A DNA stretch of 11,474 nt from Candidatus Syntropharchaeum sp. (GTDB taxonomy: Archaea > Halobacteriota > Syntropharchaeia > Alkanophagales > Methanospirareceae): the NCBI GenBank assembly GCA_016782355.1, contig JADHYP010000029.1, forward strand, positions 1-11,474, read 5' to 3'. Shown here in pieces: positions 1 to 6,243 of this stretch (its first letter is position 1; the number at the start of each line of letters is the position of its first letter). Below the pieces are notes generated by a model. The model had not been told where the DNA came from, made no database searches, and worked only from the letters and a program-made list of their open reading frames with translations. Both the position numbers and the translations under genes were made by a program.

Positions 1-190
1 TATATTGGGACTGATGCCGCATCCAGAGAGGGCTTTTTATGCTTTCATGGATTCTGAATGGTCAAGAGCGGCGAGGGAAAGGGGAAAGGAGGAGGGAGAA
101 AAAAGAGAGGGCGAATACGGCGATGGAAAAAGGATATTTCAATCAGTTTTAGATTATCTTCAGAGTGGCAAGTTTGTACCTTACCGCTGA
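1..190 (+). CDS. purQ: Phosphoribosylformylglycinamidine synthase subunit PurQ, 3' end only
   Basis: This is the C-terminal end of the glutamine amidotransferase subunit of FGAM synthase, which supplies ammonia to PurL in step 4 of de novo purine synthesis. The frame is open from base 2 and reads I-L-G-L-M-P-H-P-E-R-A-F. LMPHPERA is the hallmark of PurQ and carries the His and Glu of the class I amidotransferase Cys-His-Glu triad; the Cys lies outside the window. After it comes a Lys/Glu/Arg-rich linker and a final IFQSVLDYL helix, typical of the PurQ tail. The stop is TGA at 188-190. ATG or TTG codons inside this piece are internal, not starts. The TGA lies within a possible hairpin (181-236). 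rps3ae follows on the same strand after about 134 bases. Confidence 0.85.
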   Translation, partial: ILGLMPHPERAFYAFMDSEWSRAARERGKEEGEKREGEYGDGKRIFQSVLDYLQSGKFVPYR

Positions 191-236
191 GCCCGCTGAG
201 AACACAGAGACATCACCTCGGCGATCCCGGCGGTAA
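181..236 (+). repeat. Two-tier inverted repeat spanning the purQ stop codon
   Basis: TTACCGC (181-187) pairs perfectly with GCGGTAA (230-236). Nested inside, CGCTGAG (194-200) pairs with CTCGGCG (217-223) with one G-U pair. The two internal loops are symmetrical at 6 nt each and the apical loop is 16 nt. The purQ TGA (188-190) sits in the left internal loop. It also contains the near-tandem CCGCTGAG/CCCGCTGAG. It could be a 3' hairpin of the purQ transcript or a small dispersed palindromic repeat. There is no T-run directly after it, so a classical terminator is not supported. Confidence 0.45.
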
Positions 237-265
237 ACAAATACGAACTTTTCTTGAAAGAAAGG

Positions 266-292
266 TTTATAAGTAAAGGTTTTATTTATAAG
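266..292 (+). promoter_or_regulatory. Tandem TATA-like boxes upstream of rps3ae
   Basis: The octamer TTTATAAG occurs twice, at 266-273 and 285-292, 19 bases apart. Archaeal transcription starts about 25 bases downstream of the box, so the first would start near 293 and leave a short leader with the AAAGGAG ribosome-binding site (307-313). The second box would start at about 312 and lose much of that site, so the first is the likelier promoter. This is inferred from motif and spacing only. Confidence 0.5.
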
Positions 293-324
293 AAACAGAA
301 TAAAACAAAGGAGCGTGAAGCGAA

Positions 325-918
325 CTGGCGAGGAAGAGACCGAAGGATAAGTGGAAAGCGAAAGAGTGGTACACGGTATTAGCACCGAAGATGTTCGGCG
401 ACGTGAAGGCAGGGGATAGTGTGGCGGACGAGCCATCTAAGTTAATAGGAAGACGAGTGGAGATGACCTTGGGAGACCTCACAGGCAAGCTGATAAAGAG
501 TTCGAATTTGAAATTAGTGCTGGAAATAGACGATGTGGATCATAACATGGCTTATACAAAGTTCATAGGGCATAAGGTGGATAATGGTTATCTACGGAGT
601 TTAGCGAGAAAAGGCGTATCAAAGATAGACTCAAATATTAATGTCAGGACAAAAGATGGAGAGGAGATGTGTGTAAAATCGGCTTGTTTTACGCTAAAAA
701 AGGCAAGTGGTTCACAGGTAAAGCTAATACGAAAGGTAATGGAGGAGATAATTATAAATAGAGCGAGTAGCTTAGAACTTAGCAAATATGTGCAAGAGAT
801 AATACTTGGGAAATTATCGTCTGACATATATAAGGCTGCGAAAAAGGTATATCCACTGAGGCGAGTGGAGATAACCAAGACGGAAAGGTGCGGTGGTGGA
901 AATCCAGCGCAAAGCTGA
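325..918 (+). CDS. rps3ae: 30S ribosomal protein S3Ae, apparent CTG start
   Basis: S3Ae (eS1 family) is a small-subunit protein shared by archaea and eukaryotes. The product would be 197 residues, the usual archaeal length. Recognisable features are the basic ARKRPKDKWKAKEWYTVLAP N-terminus, the P-KLIGRRVE segment, and VYPLRRVEI near the end. The first ATG in frame (391) would delete the conserved N-terminal 22 residues, including the W-Y-V-AP segment. Upstream of 391 the frame stays open back to a TGA at 316-318, and the only near-cognate codon is CTG at 325, exactly where the family's M-A-R-K begins. AAAGGAG at 307-313 precedes it by 11 bases. A CTG start is therefore proposed; a base error in an ATG/GTG/TTG codon is the alternative. 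The stop at 916-918 is followed 17 bases later by the nuclease gene, so the two are probably cotranscribed. Confidence 0.85.
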   Translation: MARKRPKDKWKAKEWYTVLAPKMFGDVKAGDSVADEPSKLIGRRVEMTLGDLTGKLIKSSNLKLVLEIDDVDHNMAYTKFIGHKVDNGYLRSLARKGVSKIDSNINVRTKDGEEMCVKSACFTLKKASGSQVKLIRKVMEEIIINRASSLELSKYVQEIILGKLSSDIYKAAKKVYPLRRVEITKTERCGGGNPAQS

Positions 919-935
919 GGAGATAACGAAATAAA

Positions 936-2210
936 ATGAAACTAAAATTTCTCGGTGGTTGCAACGAAGTAGGACGTTCTGCAATGTTGGTAGATGGAAA
1001 GATAATCATAGATTATGGACTCAGACCATCGGACCCCCCGGAGATACCGCTGGGAAGTGGAACGATTGTGCCAAAGTCCGTGATTGTGTCGCATGCACAT
1101 CTCGACCACTCAGGTATGGTTCCAAGTTTGATGGCTGGTGGTATGGATATGGCACCGGATGTGTATATGACCGCTGTAACGAGTGATTTAACACAGCTTA
1201 TGGGAAGAGACACGATAAAAGTAGGTAAAGACCAGGGATTCGTTTTCTTCGGGGAAGAAGACATCAGGAAAATGGATGAGCATACGCATACAGTCGCTTA
1301 TGGCGAGAGGATTTCATTAGACGGTTCCGCTAATTATGAGCTTGAGTTATGTAATGCGGGGCACATACCGGGTAGTTCCGCGGTCTATCTGAGAAAAGAG
1401 AGTGAGGATATAAGCCTGCTTTACACCGGCGATATAAAAATGGATGCAACGCGGTTAATGAAAAGCGCTTCTCCCGATGAGTTCCCCGCTTCTGACATCT
1501 TGCTCATAGAAAGCACATATTACGACAGGGAGCATAGGAACAGGAAGGAATTGGAGCGGGAATTCATAGACTCCATTAAGGAAACCTTAGATTCCGGGGG
1601 TAATGCGATTGTCCCGTGTTTTGCAGTGGGCAGGACACAGGAGATAGTGATGATGTTGCACTCGTATGGACTGACCCCTTATGTGGATGGTATGGGACTG
1701 AGCGTTTTTAGTTTGTTCAGGAATCATCCTTCGTTCTTGAAAGATGCGAAGGCGTTGAATGCTGCTTTTAGTGATGCCCAGTTTGTGAACTCGAAGAGGC
1801 GAAAGAAAGCCATTTCCGAACCTTCCGTAATTGTCACCACCGCGGGAATGCTTAGCGGTGGACCGGTGTTATATTATCTGAAGAAGATACACAAAGATCC
1901 GAGGAGCAAAGTCCTGCTCACTGGCTATCAAATAGAGGGGACGAACGGGAGAAGGTTGGTAGAGGAAGGATGTGTGGAGACGAATGGAGAGGTAGTGAAA
2001 GTGAATGCAGGAGTGGAGCAATATGACTTCTCAGCGCACGCGGGTGATTCCGAGCTGAAGGAGTTGGTGTCAAGATTTTGCAGGAATGGCACTGAGGTTG
2101 TGTTCATGGTTCATGGAGAACATACGGAAGAATTTGCGGCATGGGGAAGGGATAATTTCGGATACAATGCGATAGCGCCGAAGAATGGGGAAGAGTTTGT
2201 AATAGAGTGA
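936..2210 (+). CDS. Archaeal beta-CASP metallo-beta-lactamase ribonuclease, aCPSF2 type
   Basis: A zinc-dependent RNase of the CPSF73/Integrator-11 superfamily, expected to act on RNA 3' ends or in RNA decay in the cytoplasm. The 424 residues contain the full catalytic set: motif 2 H53-A-H55-L-D57-H58, motif 3 H143 (AGH), motif 4 D166 (YTGD), beta-CASP motif A E192 (IESTY), motif B H368 (SAHAG) and motif C H393 (VHGEH). TTAGML (301-306) is the characteristic strand before motif B. There are no N-terminal KH domains, which separates it from aCPSF1 (over 600 residues) and favours aCPSF2; aRNase J is the other possibility but fits less well. GAGGAGAT (917-924) overlaps the rps3ae stop and serves the ATG at 936. 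A run of five T at 2220-2224 after the gene may help termination. Confidence 0.9.
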   Translation: MKLKFLGGCNEVGRSAMLVDGKIIIDYGLRPSDPPEIPLGSGTIVPKSVIVSHAHLDHSGMVPSLMAGGMDMAPDVYMTAVTSDLTQLMGRDTIKVGKDQGFVFFGEEDIRKMDEHTHTVAYGERISLDGSANYELELCNAGHIPGSSAVYLRKESEDISLLYTGDIKMDATRLMKSASPDEFPASDILLIESTYYDREHRNRKELEREFIDSIKETLDSGGNAIVPCFAVGRTQEIVMMLHSYGLTPYVDGMGLSVFSLFRNHPSFLKDAKALNAAFSDAQFVNSKRRKKAISEPSVIVTTAGMLSGGPVLYYLKKIHKDPRSKVLLTGYQIEGTNGRRLVEEGCVETNGEVVKVNAGVEQYDFSAHAGDSELKELVSRFCRNGTEVVFMVHGEHTEEFAAWGRDNFGYNAIAPKNGEEFVIE

Positions 2211-2226
2211 AGTAGTGCCTTTTTAT

Positions 2227-2354
2227 AACCACAAGATTACACAGATTTCCACGAGAAGTTATGAAGATAGAAGAAGTCAGAGAACAGGAGTCAGAATTCT
2301 GTTTTTTAGTCTCTGATTTCTGGTCTTGTGTCTGTCTTGTGAAATCTCGTGGTT
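2227..2354. repeat. 128-base imperfect palindromic (hairpin-forming) element
   Basis: The outer arms are AACCACAAGATTACACA (from 2227) and the reverse complement of the segment ending at 2354 (AACCACGAGATTTCACA on the other strand), 15 of 17 matching. An inner stem pairs 2281-2295 with 2312-2326, 12 of 15 matching, and CAGAATTCTG at 2292-2301 is a perfect 10-base palindrome. No convincing coding frame was found. It resembles the dispersed non-coding palindromic repeats common in environmental archaeal genomes, but copies elsewhere cannot be seen here. Its right end is also the exact left end of the displaced DUF1786 fragment. Confidence 0.6.
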
Positions 2355-2482
2355 TCAACACCGCTGTTATCAATCCAACCGGTCCCGTCATCATCATGTC
2401 GCCTGCGGGAGCGGAAAAGATACCGAGTCCTTTCATTTTCGCCCTCTTTGGTCCTGTCAACGATATTATCTCAGGTTGGTTT
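2354..2482 (-). pseudogene. Displaced 3'-end fragment of the DUF1786 gene
   Basis: These 129 bases match 4226-4354 at 124 positions (differences at 2362, 2366, 2449, 2455 and 2476). On the - strand they encode about 42 residues of the DUF1786 C-terminus, including KMKGLGIFSAPAGDMMMTGP. The last two residues and the stop of the intact gene are replaced by sequence of the palindromic element. No start codon or 5' portion is present: upstream of the match (above 2482) homology ceases abruptly. Four of the five differences are silent in the DUF1786 frame; one changes Lys to Thr. It is non-functional on its own and best read as the old gene end, left behind when a cassette carrying its own copy of the end was inserted. 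Confidence 0.9.
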
Positions 2483-2515
2483 GAGATGTTCTGGAAATAA
2501 AAGTTAGCAGCAAAC

Positions 2516-2525
2516 TTTATTTATT
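2516..2525 (+). promoter_or_regulatory. TATA-like box of the ATPase operon
   Basis: TTTATTTATT lies 20-30 bases before the ATG at 2546. At the usual archaeal spacing of about 25 bases, transcription would begin at or just before the start codon. No Shine-Dalgarno sequence precedes the ATG, which fits a leaderless transcript. The promoter lies inside the inserted segment, so the cassette would carry its own expression signal. Confidence 0.5.
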
Positions 2526-2545
2526 ACTAAATAGTAAGAACGACC

Positions 2546-3595
2546 ATGATAACGAAACTGAGAATAACGAATTTCAGAGGGATAAAAGAAGGTGAAATAG
2601 AATTAGCGCCGCTTACAATCCTCTTAGGAGGGAATAATTCAGGGAAGACAACGATTCTTGAAGCGCTGTTCTTAGCACCAAATCCTTTTCGCACGGTTCC
2701 TTATGTAATCGGAGACTCGAACACAGCGGCAGAAGTCATACATTCGATGCATGAAACTCTCAGCAGTGAGGGATATGCATTTTTGCTTTACAATTATACC
2801 GCAAACCAAGTTGAATTAGGCTGTAAAGTGGATGGAGATGATTATGTGCTCCTATTCACTAAAAACGCTCCATATATCTTTGCGTCTACAAACAAGCAAA
2901 AGACAGGAGAGCTTTATCCAGTAACAATTGATGGTGAAAAGGTAGAAACATGGAGGATTGGGAATATGGATCTGTCCGAACGTCATATTTCAATGGAAGT
3001 AAATGTAGAAGAATTGCCCATAGATAATACGCTCTTAATAAGCTCTAAATTGGTCAAAATGGGTTATGAATACTTAGAGAGAAATTGGGCATCAATCATA
3101 AATTTGGGGATTTGCAAAAAAGTTGCTGAGGACGTTTCAGGGCTTGTTTATGATAATTACAGGGACATAACAATAGAACCCTTTCTTGGTGGGAAACTGG
3201 CGATTTACGGATTCTTAGAAGATGGGAGGAGGATAAGACTTGGTGACCTTGGTGAAGGCGTCCAGAGTTATATAATTGCGAGGATTCTTTACGAATTAGA
3301 GAAACCGAAGGTCTTGCTCTGGGATGACATTGAAACGCATCTCAATCCGAGAATGCTGCTGAGTATTGCTGAATGGTTTTTTGATATAGTAGAAAATGGC
3401 AATCAGGTTGTTTTTACAACGCACAGTTTAGAGGCTGCGAGAACGATAGCGGGTTTGAACGAAGAAAAAACGGTGATTTATCTGACTTCATTGGAGAAGA
3501 GCAATCTTAAAGCGGAGGGTCTCATGTTAAAGGACATGGAGGAATATCTCGACGCTGGAATTGATGTAAGGGTTGCGGAGCCATTTTTACTATGA
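2546..3595 (+). CDS. OLD/AAA_15-type ABC-family ATPase, probable defence component
   Basis: A 349-residue SMC/RecF/OLD-like ATPase. It opens with the ITKLRITNFRGIKEGEIEL strand-turn-strand typical of the family. Walker A is G28-GNNSGKT-T36. An ABC signature-like LGDLGEGVQ lies at 232-240, Walker B and D-loop at 256-267 (VLLWDDIETHLN), and the switch His at H293 (FTTHS). The residue after the Walker B Asp is D261, where most relatives have the catalytic Glu; it is still acidic, so activity is not ruled out. The middle (45-225) looks like a variable insertion. There is no fused TOPRIM nuclease domain, but the next gene overlaps by ATGA (3592-3595), so its product is the likely partner. Relatives pair with TOPRIM-like proteins in OLD- and PARIS-type antiphage systems; the role here is inferred from that. 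Confidence 0.8.
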   Translation: MITKLRITNFRGIKEGEIELAPLTILLGGNNSGKTTILEALFLAPNPFRTVPYVIGDSNTAAEVIHSMHETLSSEGYAFLLYNYTANQVELGCKVDGDDYVLLFTKNAPYIFASTNKQKTGELYPVTIDGEKVETWRIGNMDLSERHISMEVNVEELPIDNTLLISSKLVKMGYEYLERNWASIINLGICKKVAEDVSGLVYDNYRDITIEPFLGGKLAIYGFLEDGRRIRLGDLGEGVQSYIIARILYELEKPKVLLWDDIETHLNPRMLLSIAEWFFDIVENGNQVVFTTHSLEAARTIAGLNEEKTVIYLTSLEKSNLKAEGLMLKDMEEYLDAGIDVRVAEPFLL

Positions 3596-4200
3596 AACTC
3601 TATACTTTGGAACCGAGCGGTAAATTAGCAGCAAATATATCCGGAATTTCAAAGAGGACCAAGATGAATGTTCTTATTGAAAATGTGGATACTCTAGATT
3701 TGGATACGCTTGTGGTCATAGGTGACGGGACTCCTGATGATATTGCGTTCAGCATAATTGCTTTTCATTTAAAAGTGGACAAAATCGCTTGGATCGTTAA
3801 AGAAGACGACAAAATGAGCACAATTTATGAAAGGATTCAAAAGAGCTTGAAAAAGCTCGCAAAGTGCGAAATCAAAATAATTGACGAAGAGGGCGAAAGC
3901 GAAAAAAGACTGAAAGTTTACGAATTTAAATATGGTAGCAAGGAATTTGAGTTGATACTCGTTATAAACGGTCTTGATGAAATCCATACAGACAAACACA
4001 GCATAGAAGACCATTTACTGAAAGCTGCGGAACTGCTTTCAATAGAAATTGGGGATTTTGAAAATTCCAAAGAAGCTTGGAACTCCATCAAAGATCGTCA
4101 TGAGGACATTTTTAAAAAATTAAAGAAAAAGAGGAAAATTGTGGAAAGTGTATTCCCGCAGCAAATTCAAGGATGTAAATATTTGGCGGAGAAGTTGTAA
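3592..4200 (+). CDS. Partner of the ATPase, possible degenerate TOPRIM-like protein
   Basis: A 202-residue protein with no family recognised with certainty. It has alternating hydrophobic strands and helices (LVVIGDG at 40-46, KIAWIVK at 64-70, FELILVIN at 119-126), followed by NGLDEIHTDKHSIEDHLL (126-143), then a Lys-rich helical tail (170-185). The order of strands plus a late I-E-D-x-L-L motif recalls small TOPRIM-like proteins found beside OLD-type ATPases, but the canonical first Glu and DxD are not clear, so this is only a suggestion. The ATG overlaps the ATPase TGA, implying translational coupling and a joint function. It ends 15 bases from the stop of the convergent DUF1786 gene. No signal peptide or membrane segment is seen. 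Confidence 0.75.
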   Translation: MKLYTLEPSGKLAANISGISKRTKMNVLIENVDTLDLDTLVVIGDGTPDDIAFSIIAFHLKVDKIAWIVKEDDKMSTIYERIQKSLKKLAKCEIKIIDEEGESEKRLKVYEFKYGSKEFELILVINGLDEIHTDKHSIEDHLLKAAELLSIEIGDFENSKEAWNSIKDRHEDIFKKLKKKRKIVESVFPQQIQGCKYLAEKL

Positions 4201-4215
4201 AGTTGCTTTTCCGAC

Positions 4216-5232
4216 TTAAAGCCTATTCAACACTGCTTTTATCAATCCAACCGGTCCCGTCATCATCATGTCGCCTGCGGGAGCGGAAAAGATACCGAGT
4301 CCTTTCATTTTCGCCCTCTTCGGTCCCGTCAACGATATTATCTCAGGCTGGTTTTCTTCTATTGCCAATGCGCCGTGTCCACCGTCATCAAAAACCTCTT
4401 TAAATGTTATATTCCCATCTGACAGTTTTTTAATGTAGTATGCAAGCTTTTGTTTATCGAGTAGGCGTGTATGGTGCTCAAAAACACCGGTTATTCGTTC
4501 CTCGTTCACGGACATCGCAATGGTATGCGCATTTCCAACGTTTATGCAAATACGATTCTTCTTTTCTTTCACACGTTCGTCTTCAAGCGAGCCCAAGACC
4601 GCAGCGGGTCCTGTATCCATCATGAGGAGGTGTCCTTTATGCCATTTTCTCACGGATTGGAACAGTGAGTGCATCCTGCTAAGATTTTCAGGCACGTTAT
4701 CGAGATAAGCGAAGGATTCTATTCCACTGCCTACCTTCTCCTCGATTAAACTAAACCTATTTTCTCTATCGGTAACGCCCCGCGGTGCTACACCGTGGTC
4801 CTGAACCGCAATCGCAATAACGTCAAAAGAGGTGTTCACACCGAAAGAAGAAAGAAATTTTAAAAGCCCACGATTGAAGTCGGAAATTCTTATAGGTTTT
4901 GCTTTTTTGTTCTTGTCCACTTCCTCCTCTGATATAATTTCAATGCCATAGTTCTTAACGAGTTCCAAATCGTCTCTCAGTGTTCTCGCGGCTCTTTCGG
5001 TCATGAAAACCCTGTAGTTCCGGAGATGGTCGAGCACGGCACGAGAGAAGGGTCCGCCGCCCATTGTGTCGCCAAAGATTACCAAATCCTGCTTTGATTT
5101 CCTTATTTCGGAAGCGAAGAAACGAGTGGGGGAAGGTAGAACGAGCTTGTATGCGTTATCGAACCCTATCTCGTCGTCATAGACCATTATGTCCTGCGTT
5201 CCGACTCCTATGTCTATGGCAAGTATGTTCAT
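4216..5232 (-). CDS. DUF1786 protein (ASKHA-fold-like, function unknown)
   Basis: About 338 residues, similar to archaeal DUF1786 proteins that databases often label pyruvate formate-lyase activating enzyme-like without experimental support. The N-terminus MNILAIDIGVGTQDIMVYDD resembles the phosphate-1 loop of the acetate kinase/Hsp70/actin fold. Later segments LLMMDTGPAAVLGSL and INVGNAHTIAM resemble the second phosphate and adenosine motifs, suggesting a nucleotide-binding protein. The ATG at 5232 is preferred: GGAG lies 10 bases upstream and homology begins there. An in-frame TTG at 5250 would add six residues next to the predicted transcription start. The last 42 codons are also present as a detached copy at 2354-2482. 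The gene converges with the ATPase operon. Confidence 0.85.
   Translation of the reverse strand: MNILAIDIGVGTQDIMVYDDEIGFDNAYKLVLPSPTRFFASEIRKSKQDLVIFGDTMGGGPFSRAVLDHLRNYRVFMTERAARTLRDDLELVKNYGIEIISEEEVDKNKKAKPIRISDFNRGLLKFLSSFGVNTSFDVIAIAVQDHGVAPRGVTDRENRFSLIEEKVGSGIESFAYLDNVPENLSRMHSLFQSVRKWHKGHLLMMDTGPAAVLGSLEDERVKEKKNRICINVGNAHTIAMSVNEERITGVFEHHTRLLDKQKLAYYIKKLSDGNITFKEVFDDGGHGALAIEENQPEIISLTGPKRAKMKGLGIFSAPAGDMMMTGPVGLIKAVLNRL
4226..4354. repeat. Right copy of the 129-base direct repeat (DUF1786 3' end)
   Basis: This copy lies within the intact DUF1786 gene and matches 2354-2482 at 124 of 129 positions, 1872 bases apart. Homology stops sharply at both ends: before 4226 is the end of the gene plus the 15-base convergent gap, and after 4354 the gene continues with unrelated codons. 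Confidence 0.9.
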
Positions 5233-5273
5233 AAGCTTTTTGCTCCGCAAATTTTACTAAAAAACACTTTTTC

Positions 5274-5314
5274 TTTATAAAAGAAAACCTGTGCTAAAAG
5301 AAAGTTTTTATAGC
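5274..5314 (-). promoter_or_regulatory. Promoter region of the DUF1786 gene
   Basis: Reading the - strand, CTTTTATAAA (5283-5274) is a good TATA box centred 46 bases before the ATG at 5232, giving a predicted leader of about 20 bases that contains the GGAG site. A second box, GCTATAAAAAC (5314-5304), lies about 30 bases further upstream and could be an alternative promoter. Confidence 0.5.
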
Positions 5315-5360
5315 TACCAGCGATAACATGATGCGTAGATTTATATTGGCAAACGTTATA

Positions 5361-6107
5361 TTAAATAACCCCATATTTATCCATATATTTATCCAAAATA
5401 GCTCTTAAACCCTTTGAAAGGCGATCCACAGATTTAAGTAAATCTTTGTGTCTCTTCTCAATATTCTTTTTGTAATTTTCAACCTCTGGTCTTTTCCTAA
5501 ACTCACGAAGCTCTTTCCCATACAAATTCCAAAATTTGTAATAAGCAGCGTGCTGCTCAGACTCTTCAAACTCTGGTTTATTGTGAATGATGTAAAGTGC
5601 AATAGTCCTTAAATTATCATCATTTAGTTCAAAATAAGGCATATGTGAGGGATTCTCCCTTTCTTTATATTCTTCAAATTTCTCAGATAGCGTATTTTCA
5701 TAATCGGGCAACGACATAACTTTATCCCAATATTCATTTAGAACTTCTTTTAACTCTTCTATTTTGTTATCATAGTTTTCTATTTTGGTAGCGATCCTTG
5801 GACGCTCTTTCTTGAATTTATCATAGATTAGCTTTTCTTTATCACTACTAAACATTATAAGCTTAGTAGCTACATCAGCCGTTCTAATGTGTATCCACTC
5901 GAGATTTCCTTCTTTTAGGTAACTTTTCTGCTTTTCTAATTGTTTAATTACAGGGTGAATTACAACATTTACAATCTCCTGAATCAGCGGCTTCCTTTTT
6001 TCCCTTCGCTGTTCACGTAGTAGAAAATAAGTCAATGAGGCATAGATTAGAGTAGCAGCAGCTATAACCCCCGTAGATACTATCTGCACTATCGTTAGCA
6101 TATCCAT
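5361..6107 (-). CDS. Membrane-anchored helical protein of unknown function
   Basis: A 248-residue protein of no recognised family. Residues 6-30 form one hydrophobic segment followed by RREKRK, so by the positive-inside rule the N-terminus should face out and the rest the cytoplasm. The remainder is charged and mainly helical, with coiled-coil-like stretches around 85-130 and 205-240. No catalytic motif is evident. The ATG at 6107 is preceded by GGAGG (6124-6120) at 12 bases. A possible TATA box lies at 6226-6216 on the - strand, giving a leader of roughly 85 bases. It sits downstream of the split DUF262 gene on the same strand with its own signals. Its place among defence-type genes suggests a membrane sensor or effector, but nothing in the sequence proves this. 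Confidence 0.7.
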   Translation of the reverse strand: MDMLTIVQIVSTGVIAAATLIYASLTYFLLREQRREKRKPLIQEIVNVVIHPVIKQLEKQKSYLKEGNLEWIHIRTADVATKLIMFSSDKEKLIYDKFKKERPRIATKIENYDNKIEELKEVLNEYWDKVMSLPDYENTLSEKFEEYKERENPSHMPYFELNDDNLRTIALYIIHNKPEFEESEQHAAYYKFWNLYGKELREFRKRPEVENYKKNIEKRHKDLLKSVDRLSKGLRAILDKYMDKYGVI

Positions 6108-6243
6108 TTACTTTCATTTCCTCCATTATGTAGGCAAAATTGCATTCAGAAAAAAGAGAGTACGATGTAATAAGTAATAAGTGGGCACTTTTTACATTGG
6201 ATAAAGAAATTTATTAGTATAAAAGATGTTAGGGGAGCTATAA

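Larger units (their letters stand above)
2483..4225. other. Putative inserted cassette between 129-base direct repeats
   Basis: This segment holds exactly one two-gene operon with its own promoter and is bracketed by two direct copies (2354-2482 and 4226-4354) of the 3' end of the neighbouring DUF1786 gene. The right-hand copy completes the intact gene; the left-hand copy is an orphan. Elements that integrate into gene 3' ends and restore them leave this arrangement. There is no integrase or transposase in the window, so either the integration enzyme acted in trans or homologous recombination with a related strain did it. Tandem duplication followed by deletion is a less specific alternative. 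Confidence 0.55.

Noticed and set aside
2104..2460. A - strand frame of over 100 codons covering the end of the nuclease gene, the palindromic element and the DUF1786 fragment.
   Set aside because: It runs antisense to the nuclease gene and starts inside the fragment; it is a by-product of the fused DUF1786 end, not a gene.
2504..3636. TTAGCAGCAAA shared by the leader of the ATPase operon and the start of its partner gene.
   Set aside because: An 11-base match with no extension and no structural meaning that I can see.
2483..4225. A transposase-driven composite element around the ATPase pair.
   Set aside because: No transposase or integrase frame and no terminal inverted repeats at the cassette edges; the flanking repeats are target-gene sequence instead.
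5230..5250. TTG at 5250 as the DUF1786 start.
   Set aside because: ATG at 5232 has a GGAG at suitable distance and begins exactly at the conserved MNILAIDIG.
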